A stretch of DNA of 64,000 bases from the NCBI RefSeq assembly GCF_013359595.1, contig NZ_JABFMP010000004.1, positions 62,001 to 126,000 on the forward strand, written 5' to 3'. This stretch comes from Pseudomonas sp. C1C7 (GTDB lineage: Bacteria; Pseudomonadota; Gammaproteobacteria; Pseudomonadales; Pseudomonadaceae). The position numbers and the translations under genes were made by a program. Shown piece after piece: positions 26,556 through 34,678 of the stretch (the stretch's first letter is position 1; every line of letters begins with the position of its first letter). Below the pieces are notes generated by a model. That model was given only the letters and a program-made list of their open reading frames with translations. It did not search any database and was not told where the DNA came from.

Positions 26556-27947
26556 ATGGATGTGATGAATACCGATTCAAATGCAATATCAGGCAGCCGA
26601 CCTGAGGTACCTGTATCTGTTATTGAGCGTTACTACGATCTGATAGTCGGCAGCTCATCCGATTTCGAGTTAGTCAGCAACGACGACGGCTTCGAGCCAT
26701 CCATGAGGTTGCCTGCCCTTGATACCCGCATGCAGTCTTTTCTCTCGGTTGCGACTGCGCAATTTTTTGAGTTGGGTCACTATCGACATATACCGCTGCG
26801 CTTGTTTGATTTGAGGCAAAACCAAAACACGCAAACGACCAAGACTTTTGCGTCGACTTTGATTGTCGCTCGGGCCGTTCGACATATTCAGGAGACTGGC
26901 GAAAGCATCCTGTTATTTTCCCCTTCGTCCGGCAACAAGGCTATTGCGTTAAGAGATGCAGTTCTGCGGGCGCTGAAAGCCAGGCTGGTTCACCCCGAAC
27001 AATTAAGAATCGTTACGCTGACACCTGCACAGACGATCGAGAAGTTACGTAGAACAGAACTCTACGATGACCTTCGGTTGCGTGCCTTGAATCCTATATT
27101 TGTCCTTGATACCGACTCGCCGGAAGCGGTGAAGGTTGTTGGGCGTCAATTCAAGGAACTCTTCAAAAACGAACCAGCGGTTGGGTCGAAGTTATGGCAT
27201 TCCCTACGACTGGAAAATTACCGGTTTTCTGATCAGGTCCGGGCCTTTTTTGATTTCGAGTATGGTGATGCCTGGGACACTGATCGCAAGACAGTGCACG
27301 TGCATGCGGTATCGAGCGCCTATGGGCTTCTGGGGTATTGCTCTGGTGTAGACGTACTGAAACGTCTGAGAAAAAAGGTATCCACTCCTTCGTTTCTATT
27401 GGTTCAACACTTGGCTACCAGTGACATGGTTCTACATTTACTCGATGGAAATTTTGAAGGGGGTTCCACTCCACCCTATAAGCAGGCTGAAAACGGTTTG
27501 TGGGAGCAATCGGAATCTGCGCATTTTCCCTCTACGACTTGGAGCCCTGACGAGACCCTCGAACCCACTTTTTACACGCACTTGCCACCTACCGCTGTGG
27601 AAATGACCCGGCATATCAAGGCCAGCGGTGGCTCTGGAGTTGTCGTTTCGCTGCATGAGTGCATGCAACGCTACAGCGAATGCGTGCAGTTGCTCGCCAA
27701 TACCCCTATCAGATTGCCCAAGGATCCGCGCGACCTGAAGGAGTGGTCGTTGGTGATGGCAATGACCGGTTGTTTGAATGCGATAGATCGGCAGCTATTG
27801 GAGGGCGTGGACGGTTACACCATTCATGCGTCAGGTACCTACTGTCTTGGGGATTATGAGGTCGTTCCGCATGACGGGCTGATATTCATACAAGATGCCG
27901 ACGAGATGATAGAGGCTCTTCGTAACCGAAATAACGATGAGCGCTGA
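26556..27947 (+). CDS. Divergent fold-type II PLP-dependent enzyme-like protein (threonine-synthase-like), unknown function
   Basis: A 463-residue protein of unclear function. Two features suggest the fold-type II PLP family: a candidate Schiff-base lysine in NTQTTKTFASTLIVARA (K96), and an SSGN phosphate-clamp-like loop in FSPSSGNKAIALRDAVL 28 residues later. That spacing matches the K-to-TSGN spacing of cysteine and threonine synthases. A further small-residue loop is seen at HAVSSAYGLLGYCSG. The canonical SFKDR context is absent, so it may be a new subfamily or catalytically altered. I chose ATG 26556 (GGGAG nine bases upstream); ATG 26565 is equally possible. It overlaps the next gene by 11 bases. 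Base composition is visibly AT-richer than the surroundings. Confidence 0.55.
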   Translation: MDVMNTDSNAISGSRPEVPVSVIERYYDLIVGSSSDFELVSNDDGFEPSMRLPALDTRMQSFLSVATAQFFELGHYRHIPLRLFDLRQNQNTQTTKTFASTLIVARAVRHIQETGESILLFSPSSGNKAIALRDAVLRALKARLVHPEQLRIVTLTPAQTIEKLRRTELYDDLRLRALNPIFVLDTDSPEAVKVVGRQFKELFKNEPAVGSKLWHSLRLENYRFSDQVRAFFDFEYGDAWDTDRKTVHVHAVSSAYGLLGYCSGVDVLKRLRKKVSTPSFLLVQHLATSDMVLHLLDGNFEGGSTPPYKQAENGLWEQSESAHFPSTTWSPDETLEPTFYTHLPPTAVEMTRHIKASGGSGVVVSLHECMQRYSECVQLLANTPIRLPKDPRDLKEWSLVMAMTGCLNAIDRQLLEGVDGYTIHASGTYCLGDYEVVPHDGLIFIQDADEMIEALRNRNNDER

Positions 27948-28989
27948 TCTGCGAATGAGCCAGAAAACAGTCTGCCACTTTCGCATCTACAGTGGGTGCT
28001 CCCGAGCTGGAGAACCGGCTCGGTTTACGTACCTTGGGGTGAAAGAAGGATTGCAGTACATTGCTCCTTTTGTAGCCCAAGGCTTTTTTGAGGAACCGTC
28101 TGTAGTTCAAGAAGGATTGATGGAGTGGGAGCAAATTGGTGGCTTTGTAAAACAAAATAAAGCTGAGATCAGTTTGCTGATGGCTTCTTTGGACGTCGTC
28201 CAGCAATATCAACGGGAGGGCGATATTGTCGGACTCAGCAGAATTCACCAGAAGGTCGACGTTTCTGCTGGTTGGGAGCAGGTACTTGGGCAACTCTCTC
28301 ATCGTGAAGTCAAACGTAGAACTCAATCGATAAATCAAGGTTTTCAGTTTGACGTGTCAATTGCGGATGCGGATTTTTTCTCGTTTTATCGCACCATGCA
28401 TGTTCCGACGATGAGTGCTCGCTACGGTGCTTTCGCTCGAAGTGTGGAAGAACAGGACGCTTTTTCGAGTTTATTTAAACGGGGTGTGTTGTTTCGTATA
28501 AAAAAGCATACTGATTGGGTCGCGGGCAGTGTCTCTCAGATTGACTGGCCAGCGCGTACTTTAAATGCGCGTTTGATCGGGATGAGAGACGGGAGTGCAG
28601 TTTACCGTGCAAACGGAGCGCAAAATTTTGTTTATCACTCGATCCTTGAGTGGGCCTCCAATCAATCATCCATTGACTGGGTCGACTTTCAAGGCTGTGA
28701 GCCATTTTTAAGTAAAGGAACTTTCCAATACAAAAAGCGCTTTGGGGCTCAAGCAGTCATCCCAGAGAACGCCTTTGGGCAGTGGCGAATACTGATTCGA
28801 GTACCTGCTCTTTGTGCTTCAGTCCGAAAATTTCTGATCAACAACCCTTTGATAGGCCTGGACGCTGATGGTCGGCTCCAGGCTCAATATTTTTTCGACG
28901 CGAATCACGAGGTTCGTTCAGATATTCCTTACGCCTCAAAGGGTATTCACAGCCAAGTGTTTCGTAACTTGGATCAGTGGCATGGATAG
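27937..28989 (+). CDS. FemAB/BioF2-like acyltransferase (GNAT fold), unknown substrate
   Basis: A 350-residue protein whose C-terminal half resembles FemAB/BioF2-type GNAT transferases. The segment HVPTMSARYGAF lies in mid-protein, and the D-x-Q-G...K-x-x-FG element is seen as VDFQGCEPFLSKGTFQYKKR followed by FGAQ. Such enzymes move amino-acyl or acyl groups onto small molecules or peptides. There is no signal peptide. The start codon lies inside the preceding gene and the stop inside the following one, so the three genes are likely co-translated. It may act on the product of the PLP-type protein, but that is inference; no close characterised relative is recognised. Confidence 0.6.
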   Translation: MSADLRMSQKTVCHFRIYSGCSRAGEPARFTYLGVKEGLQYIAPFVAQGFFEEPSVVQEGLMEWEQIGGFVKQNKAEISLLMASLDVVQQYQREGDIVGLSRIHQKVDVSAGWEQVLGQLSHREVKRRTQSINQGFQFDVSIADADFFSFYRTMHVPTMSARYGAFARSVEEQDAFSSLFKRGVLFRIKKHTDWVAGSVSQIDWPARTLNARLIGMRDGSAVYRANGAQNFVYHSILEWASNQSSIDWVDFQGCEPFLSKGTFQYKKRFGAQAVIPENAFGQWRILIRVPALCASVRKFLINNPLIGLDADGRLQAQYFFDANHEVRSDIPYASKGIHSQVFRNLDQWHG

Positions 28990-30217
28990 TCGGTTTATTC
29001 ATCTCATCAAGCCGGATGGCTATTTCTGTTATATGGCCTGGGTTCTCGCTACGCTGATCTTCATCAGTCGCTTGAGCGCCATGGCGAAGTTGTTCATTGC
29101 GCTGTACTTGCGTCAGGCACTGGGGCTGCCTTTTGAAACGGTTGGATGGTTGTTGTCCGGTTACGGAGCAGGATTGCTGGTGGGGTCAATGAGTGGTGGG
29201 CTCCTGAGTGATCATTTCTCTCCGTCGCGGCTTACTGCATGGTTGTTTTTTGCTTCGGCGTGGATTTTGGTTTTATTGGGGCTGGTTACTGACGTACCAA
29301 TACTGGCTGGGTTGCTGCTGTTCGGTGGCGCTATCGATGGAGCAATTCGTACGCTCCATCAGCGTTTGATCATGGAGTATTGCCAAGTAGCCCAGCGTGT
29401 TCGTGCACAGTCTTTAAATCGTGTTGCGAGTAACCTCGGTATGGCGGTTGCTGGAGTGATAGGTGGGGTTTTGGCGCAAAGTGATTTTCGCTGGGTTTTT
29501 TTTGTCAGTGCGATGATGACATTGTTGGCCTTGGTCTGGTTTATCCAGGCGACAATTCATCGACAAACAGTGAACTCGGAAGCAACTCAAGACACAGCTT
29601 CAGGACAGGGCACCGCTTTTCGAGACAAGCCATTTCTCTGGTTGCTGGCAGCCTCTGTTTTACTCGGTCTTGCATTCGAGCCGGTCTACAGCGTGTTGGG
29701 AAACTATTTGCTTGACTATTATCGGTTGGGGCCCGAAGTCATTGGCTGGCAATTTGCTCTCAATGCGTTGCTCGTGGTTTTGCTGCAAATCCCGATTTCG
29801 CATCTAAGTGAATCATGGGGCGCGCGTCGGCAATTGCTGGCAGGCGCGTTGTTGCTGGCTTGTGGTTTTGGGATGTTGCCATGGGGAACGGGGCTCTTTT
29901 ATGTCAGTGTATCGACGGTTGTTTGGACGCTTGGGGAAATTTTTTTCATGCCCACGCTGAACATGTTGGTTATGCAGCGTGCGCAAGCAGGGAAAAGCGG
30001 CCTTTACTTTGGGATTTTTTCCATGTGCTGGAGTACCAGTGTTTTAGTCTCGCCGACACTCGGCGGTCATTTGTATGGGCATTTTGGCGGGCATAGTGTC
30101 TGGGCGGTAAACGCTGCTTTGGCTATTTTTTCCATGCCGTTGATTTACCTGGCGACACGTCTTGGCACTGCCCCTCCAGTTGCTGATTCCTCTCTAAGGA
30201 ACGAGACAGTTATTTAG
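28982..30217 (+). CDS. MFS transporter, probable exporter of the linked metabolite
   Basis: A 411-residue major-facilitator transporter with about twelve hydrophobic spans. The loop between spans two and three reads GGLLSDHFSPSRL, a degenerate form of the MFS G-x-x-x-D motif. I chose ATG 28982 (MDSRFIHLIKPDG), which overlaps the end of the acyltransferase by eight bases; the longer open frame from 28868 lies wholly inside the upstream gene and is unlikely. The general form is that of drug/metabolite proton antiporters, so export (and self-resistance) is the likely role. Composition matches the two upstream genes and not the core genome. Confidence 0.8.
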   Translation: MDSRFIHLIKPDGYFCYMAWVLATLIFISRLSAMAKLFIALYLRQALGLPFETVGWLLSGYGAGLLVGSMSGGLLSDHFSPSRLTAWLFFASAWILVLLGLVTDVPILAGLLLFGGAIDGAIRTLHQRLIMEYCQVAQRVRAQSLNRVASNLGMAVAGVIGGVLAQSDFRWVFFVSAMMTLLALVWFIQATIHRQTVNSEATQDTASGQGTAFRDKPFLWLLAASVLLGLAFEPVYSVLGNYLLDYYRLGPEVIGWQFALNALLVVLLQIPISHLSESWGARRQLLAGALLLACGFGMLPWGTGLFYVSVSTVVWTLGEIFFMPTLNMLVMQRAQAGKSGLYFGIFSMCWSTSVLVSPTLGGHLYGHFGGHSVWAVNAALAIFSMPLIYLATRLGTAPPVADSSLRNETVI

Positions 30218-30379
30218 TAAGTTTGGGAATACACCTTATTCAAAACCAGTCTCTGTATCCACGGCATTTTCCGCCTGTTCGTTAGCGCCCTATCTGGAGA
30301 ACCCGGCCGATCGGAACTAGATTTCATTGAGGTCAACCGGTTACACACATGTCTCACCCGCGAACGGATGGAGTCGGTC

Positions 30380-30631
30380 ATGAACAGATTGTTACGCGTT
30401 TTATTGCTGCTGAAGGTGTTGGTGATGTTGTCCTTCGGGGCGTCAATGGCATGGGCCGAATGCGAGGATCATGAGACCCAGGCGTCAAGCGGGCAGGTGA
30501 GTCACGGTGGGATGATGATTGCCAAGTCCGAGTCGGAACCGGGTGACAAGGGGCAGGGTGGCAGCGAAGGCGATGACGACTCGACCACCGATGAGCCGGA
30601 CTCCGATGAGGAAGGTGATAGCCAGACGTAA
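30380..30631 (+). CDS. Small secreted acidic protein, unknown function
   Basis: An 83-residue protein with a clear Sec signal peptide (MNRLLRVLLLLKVLVMLSFG, cleavage likely after AWA at residue 26). The mature part of about 57 residues is very rich in Asp, Glu, Ser and Gly and ends EPDSDEEGDSQT, suggesting a disordered, cation-binding or extracellular peptide. I chose ATG 30380 (GGAG six bases upstream) over ATG 30368. It is 160 bases after the MFS gene and could be in the same islet or independent. No family recognised. Confidence 0.6.
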   Translation: MNRLLRVLLLLKVLVMLSFGASMAWAECEDHETQASSGQVSHGGMMIAKSESEPGDKGQGGSEGDDDSTTDEPDSDEEGDSQT

Positions 30632-30654
30632 ATCGCAGGCAAAATAAAGGTTCT

Positions 30655-31026
30655 TCACGGATTACCGGGAAACACGCTCTTGATCTTCATGAAAAAGAAT
30701 TCGCTATCCCTGTAACCGTACGCCATCCGCTTGATGACCTTTATTCGATTGTTTATTCCTTCCAACTGGCCGGTATGCATCGGCCAGCGAACCCGGCTCA
30801 CGATGCCTCGCCAGTACCCCTTCAGCCGCTTGGCAAACTGGATCAGGGCTGGGATTTCGCTTTCATGAGCATGGCGCAGCCATTGCTTCCAGGCCGACCT
30901 CCAAACCCAGGCTGTACTGGTTGTCCAGAATGTCTTTAGCTCAGCCTTCATCAAATACACCGTCATCAACGATTGGTTGGCTTGCAACAAATCCTGCAAG
31001 TGAACCTGCAGAGTGCAATAGGCCAG
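30655..31026 (-). pseudogene. ISL3-family transposase C-terminal remnant
   Basis: About 120 codons on the minus strand match the C-terminal end of ISL3-type transposases. The diagnostic block is GQLEGINNRIKVIKRMAYGY followed by R, where the Glu is the last residue of the DDE triad. The similar frame extends a little upstream of the first possible start (TTG 30999), through LAYCTLQVHLQDLLQAN, then runs into unrelated sequence near 31027. The N-terminal two thirds are missing, so it is dead. It marks past insertion at the edge of the AT-rich islet. No terminal inverted repeats were found. Confidence 0.75.
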
Positions 31027-31027
31027 A

Positions 31028-31062
31028 TCAGGGAGGAGAACGTCAGGAGTTCTCCTCCCTGA
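31028..31062 (-). terminator. Long perfect stem-loop after the DUF2087-like gene
   Basis: TCAGGGAGGAGAAC and GTTCTCCTCCCTGA form a 14-bp perfect stem with a seven-base loop just after the stop at 31069. There is no U run on either strand, so it may be a mRNA-stabilising or Rho-linked structure rather than a classic terminator. Confidence 0.5.
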
Positions 31063-31068
31063 CCCGTT

Positions 31069-31500
31069 TCAGCCTCGCAGCGCTGCTGTCTTGCGCTCTT
31101 CGCGCACGCGGGCGGACGCCAGCAGCTGTTCGGCGATGCGCGTTGGCAGTTGCTCCTCAACCAGCCGGATGAATACCGGATTGCCGACAACGGTCACGTC
31201 GAGTTCATAACCGCGCCCGTCGGGTTCCCGAATCCAGTAGTGGCTATCGATCAGCGTCCGCCGCAACTCCACGACATCGCTTCGCAGCATGGGGGCGAAC
31301 CGGTTTTTCCATTGATCCAGCCGCGTGGTCGCCTCGCGTTCGCTATAGCGTTCGCCGGGCTTGAGCGCAGAACTGATGTACAAGAGCATGACCGCCAGCT
31401 CCTGACGATTCAAACGGCCAAGGGTCAAACCGTTCTTGTTGCTCAAGCGCGTCAGCGTCTCGACGAACTGCTCAAAATCCGTTGAAAGCTCCTTGTCCAA
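31069..31500 (-). CDS. DUF2087-domain-like protein
   Basis: A 143-residue protein. The central region (about 45-100) fits DUF2087, a small winged-helix-like domain: KPGERYSEREATTRLDQW, then DVVELRRTLIDSHYWIREPD. Such domains often occur in regulators or next to them, but no function is established here. Start is TTG 31500 with AAAGGAG upstream. It is a lone gene between the IS remnant and the dpp operon. No signal peptide or membrane segment is visible. Confidence 0.7.
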   Translation of the reverse strand: MDKELSTDFEQFVETLTRLSNKNGLTLGRLNRQELAVMLLYISSALKPGERYSEREATTRLDQWKNRFAPMLRSDVVELRRTLIDSHYWIREPDGRGYELDVTVVGNPVFIRLVEEQLPTRIAEQLLASARVREERKTAALRG

Positions 31501-31612
31501 TGTCTCGCTCCTTTTGTTTTTTGGGGCTGCATTTTAGCGGCGTTGTTTAACACGAATGAGCCAGTATGGCGGCTTCCGTGACGTTTCGCTTGGGCACTGC
31601 CCGTAAAAGAAA

Positions 31613-31655
31613 ACCCCTTCTGCCTCGACTGAGGCTCAATCGAAGTAGAAGGGGT
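31613..31655 (-). terminator. Intrinsic terminator of the dpp operon
   Basis: ACCCCTTCT and AGAAGGGGT pair around a loop of about 25 bases that itself contains a small stem; on the minus strand a T-rich tail (TTTTCTTTT) follows. It ends transcription from dppF, beyond a REP pair. Confidence 0.75.
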
Positions 31656-31673
31656 GGGGTGTACGCAAATCAA

Positions 31674-31775
31674 CTGTGGGAGCGGCGGTACGACCATTCG
31701 ACTTGTTCGCGAAAGCGGTGTGTCAGGCGCTAAACAAGTCGACTGACACCTTCGCGAGCAAGCCCGCTCCCACAG
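31674..31775. repeat. REP inverted pair
   Basis: CTGTGGGAGCGGCGG at the left and CGCGAGCAAGCCCGCTCCCA at the right face each other between dppF and its terminator. Confidence 0.75.
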
Positions 31776-31790
31776 TGTTTTTCGGCGCTT

Positions 31791-32759
31791 CTACAAGAAC
31801 TGCTCCGCGTGGTGGCACGCCACCTGGCGGTTGTCGAGCGGTCGCAGTTCCGGCACTTCGGCCATGCAACGCTCGGTCGCGTACGGGCAGCGTTTGTGGA
31901 ACGCGCAGCCCGGTGGCGGGTTCAGCGGGTTGGGCAGCTCGCCGACGATCTTGATTTTCGGCTTGGACGGATCCGGGTGGATGGTCGGTGTCGCCGAAAG
32001 CAGTGCCTGGGTGTAGGGGTGCAGAGGGCGGGCGTAAATGTCCTCCTTCGGACCGATTTCCACCGGGCGACCGAGGTACATCACCATCACGTCATCGGCA
32101 ACGTGCTGCACCACCGCCAGGTTGTGGGAGATGAACACGTAACCGGTGTTGAACTCCTGCTGCATGTCCATGAACAGGTTTAGCACCTGCGCCTGGATCG
32201 ATACGTCCAGTGCCGAGGTCGGTTCGTCCGCCACCAGCACTTTCGGTTGCAGCATCATCGCGCGGGCCAGGGCGATCCGCTGGCGCTGGCCGCCGGAGAA
32301 CATGTGCGGATAACGCTGGTAGTGCTCGGGACGCAGACCCACCTGCTTCATCATCGCCTGGACTTTCTCGCGACGTTCCGTGGCGGAAAGATTGGTATTA
32401 ATCAACAGCGGCTCAGCCAGCTGATCGCCGATTTTCTGACGCGGGTTCAGCGAGGCATACGGGCTCTGGAACACCATCTGTACGTCTTTGCGCAGTTGCT
32501 TGCGCTGGGCCTTGTCGGCGCCGGCCACTTCCTGGCCGGCGATTTTCAGCGAACCCGAGGACGGCTCTTCGATCAGGGTCAGGGCGCGGGCCAGGGTGGA
32601 TTTGCCGCAGCCCGATTCACCCACGACCGCCAGGGTCTTGCCGGCTTCGAGCTCGAACGACACGCCGTTGAGGGCGCGCACGGTGGCGTGACCCTTGAAC
32701 AGGCCACGGGACACTTCGTAGTGACGGGTCAGGTCGCGGGCGGTAAGTACGACGGCCAT
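31791..32759 (-). CDS. dppF: Dipeptide ABC transporter ATPase DppF
   Basis: One of the two ATPases of the dipeptide importer. The 322-residue protein shows Walker A GESGCGKST, signature SGGQRQRIALARA, Walker B VLVADEPTSALD and the C-terminal oligopeptide-transporter extension with the cysteine-rich Fe-S-like motif (GCAFHKRCPYATERCM). It is the last gene of dppABCDF; its ATG overlaps the dppD stop by one base. The C-terminal cysteine motif is common to Dpp/Opp ATPases. Confidence 0.95.
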   Translation of the reverse strand: MAVVLTARDLTRHYEVSRGLFKGHATVRALNGVSFELEAGKTLAVVGESGCGKSTLARALTLIEEPSSGSLKIAGQEVAGADKAQRKQLRKDVQMVFQSPYASLNPRQKIGDQLAEPLLINTNLSATERREKVQAMMKQVGLRPEHYQRYPHMFSGGQRQRIALARAMMLQPKVLVADEPTSALDVSIQAQVLNLFMDMQQEFNTGYVFISHNLAVVQHVADDVMVMYLGRPVEIGPKEDIYARPLHPYTQALLSATPTIHPDPSKPKIKIVGELPNPLNPPPGCAFHKRCPYATERCMAEVPELRPLDNRQVACHHAEQFL

Positions 32760-33727
32760 TACGCCACCTCCTGGTTCAGCGGGTAGAAGCAGCGGGCGAG
32801 GCTGTTGCTTTTCGGGTCAAGGGCTGGACGCTGCGCGCGGCAGTTGTCCTGCACGTATGGGCAGCGCGGCGACAGCAGGCAGCCCTGTGGACGGTCGTAG
32901 CGGCCCGGCACGATACCCGGCAGGGTCGACAGGCGCGAGGCGCCCAGACTGTGTTCCGGAATCGCCTTGAGCAACGCTTCGCTGTACGGGTGCGCCGGGA
33001 TGTCGAACAGTTGCGGCACCTGGCCGACTTCCACCGCTTGACCGGCGTACATCACGCACACACGCTGGGCGGTCTCGGCCACGACCGCGAGGTCGTGGGT
33101 GATCAGCACCAGGCCCATGTTCTGCTCTTTCTGCAACGCCAGCAGCAGATCCATGATCTGCGCCTGGATGGTCACGTCCAGAGCGGTGGTCGGTTCGTCG
33201 GCGATCAGCAGTTTCGGTTCGCCGGCAATCGCCATGGCGATTGCGACACGCTGGCTCATACCGCCGGACAGTTGATGCGGGTAGGCGTCCATGCGGCTGG
33301 CCGCGCCCGGGATCTCAACCTTTTGCAGCAGCTCGATCGCACGCTGGCGCGCGGCCTTGCCGGACAATTTCAGGTGCAGGCGCAGCACTTCTTCGATCTG
33401 GAAACCGACGGTGTAGCTCGGATTCAGCGCGGTCATCGGGTCCTGGAACACCATGGCCAGGTCCTTGCCGACGATCTGCCGACGCTGACGATTGCTCAGC
33501 TTGAGCATGTTCTGGCCGTCGAAGCTCAGGGCGTCGGCGGTGACGATCCCCGGGTGCTCGATCAGGCCCATCAGCGCCATCATGGTCACGGACTTGCCGG
33601 AACCGGACTCGCCAACGATGGCCAGGACTTCGCCCTTGTCCACTTTCAGGTCGAGACCGTCGACCACTGGCGTGGCGTTCTTGTCGCCGAAGCGAACGTT
33701 GAGATTCTTGATTTCTAGCAATGACAT
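32759..33727 (-). CDS. dppD: Dipeptide ABC transporter ATPase DppD
   Basis: The partner ATPase of DppF. The 322-residue protein has Walker [10 protein letters not shown], signature [15 protein letters not shown], Walker [13 protein letters not shown] and a C-terminal cysteine cluster ([20 protein letters not shown]). I chose ATG 33727 ([10 protein letters not shown]), preceded by GAGGAGATTCCC; the longer open frame to 33787 overlaps the dppC coding region and is not conserved. Gap to dppC is ten bases. Confidence 0.95.
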   Translation of the reverse strand: MSLLEIKNLNVRFGDKNATPVVDGLDLKVDKGEVLAIVGESGSGKSVTMMALMGLIEHPGIVTADALSFDGQNMLKLSNRQRRQIVGKDLAMVFQDPMTALNPSYTVGFQIEEVLRLHLKLSGKAARQRAIELLQKVEIPGAASRMDAYPHQLSGGMSQRVAIAMAIAGEPKLLIADEPTTALDVTIQAQIMDLLLALQKEQNMGLVLITHDLAVVAETAQRVCVMYAGQAVEVGQVPQLFDIPAHPYSEALLKAIPEHSLGASRLSTLPGIVPGRYDRPQGCLLSPRCPYVQDNCRAQRPALDPKSNSLARCFYPLNQEVA

Positions 33728-33737
33728 GGGAATCTCC

Positions 33738-34667
33738 TCAGGCGGCGTTCTTGAGTTTCGGGTCCAGCGCGTCGCGCAGGCCGTCACCCATCAAGTTGAT
33801 TGCCAGCACGCTGAGCAAAATGGTCAGACCAGGCAGGCTCACTACCCACCAGGCGCGTTCGATGTAGTCGCGGGCCGAGGCCAGCATGGTGCCCCACTCA
33901 GGGGTTGGCGGTTGTACGCCAAGGCCGAGGAAGCCCAGGGCGGCGGCATCGAGAATCGCCGAGGAGAAGCTCAAGGTGGCCTGAACGATCAGCGGTGCCA
34001 TGCAGTTTGGCAGCACGGTCACGAACATCAGGCGCGGCAGGCCGGCACCGGCCAGGCGCGCGGCGGTCACGTAGTCGCGGTTCAGCTCGCCCATCACCGC
34101 GGCGCGGGTCAGACGAACGTAGGACGGCAACGAAACGACGGCGATGGCGATCACGGTGTTGATCAGGCCTGGGCCGAGGATGGCGACGATCGCCACGGCC
34201 AGCAGCAGTGACGGCAGGGCCAGCATGATGTCCATCAGACGCATGATGGTCGGGCCGATCATTTTCGGGAAGAAACCGGCGAACAGACCCAGCAGGATCC
34301 CCGGAATCAGCGACATGATCACCGACGACAGACCGATCAGCAGCGACAGGCGCGAACCCTGGATCAGGCGCGACAGCAGGTCACGACCCAATTCATCGGT
34401 GCCCAGCAGGAACTGAATCTGCCCGCCTTCCAGCCAGGCTGGCGGAGTCAGCAGGAAGTCGCGGTACTGCTCGCTCGGGTCATGGGGGGCCACCCACGGG
34501 GCGAAGATGGCGCAGAAAATCACCAACAGCATGAACAGCAGGCCGGCGACGGCACCCTTGTTCTTGGCGAAGGCTTGCCAGAATTCCTTGTACGGCGATG
34601 GATACAGCAGGCTTTGATCCGCGGCAGGTGCGGCGGTGGCTACTGAGGAAGTAGTTGGAGTGCTCAT
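33738..34667 (-). CDS. dppC: Dipeptide ABC transporter permease DppC
   Basis: An inner-membrane permease of the Dpp/Opp type, 309 residues. After a short Ser/Thr/Ala-rich cytoplasmic start it shows the OppC N-terminal hydrophobic segment, then [20 protein letters not shown], and the EAA coupling loop [20 protein letters not shown] chose ATG 34667 (MSTPTTSS); upstream open frame lies in the dppB coding region. It lies 11 bases after dppB. Confidence 0.95.
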   Translation of the reverse strand: MSTPTTSSVATAAPAADQSLLYPSPYKEFWQAFAKNKGAVAGLLFMLLVIFCAIFAPWVAPHDPSEQYRDFLLTPPAWLEGGQIQFLLGTDELGRDLLSRLIQGSRLSLLIGLSSVIMSLIPGILLGLFAGFFPKMIGPTIMRLMDIMLALPSLLLAVAIVAILGPGLINTVIAIAVVSLPSYVRLTRAAVMGELNRDYVTAARLAGAGLPRLMFVTVLPNCMAPLIVQATLSFSSAILDAAALGFLGLGVQPPTPEWGTMLASARDYIERAWWVVSLPGLTILLSVLAINLMGDGLRDALDPKLKNAA

Positions 34668-34678
34668 GAATATTGACC

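Noticed and set aside
31613..31655. Hairpin near the DUF2087-like gene as a separate regulatory RNA
   Set aside because: Its T-rich tail is on the minus strand and it lies downstream of dppF, so it is explained as the dpp operon terminator.
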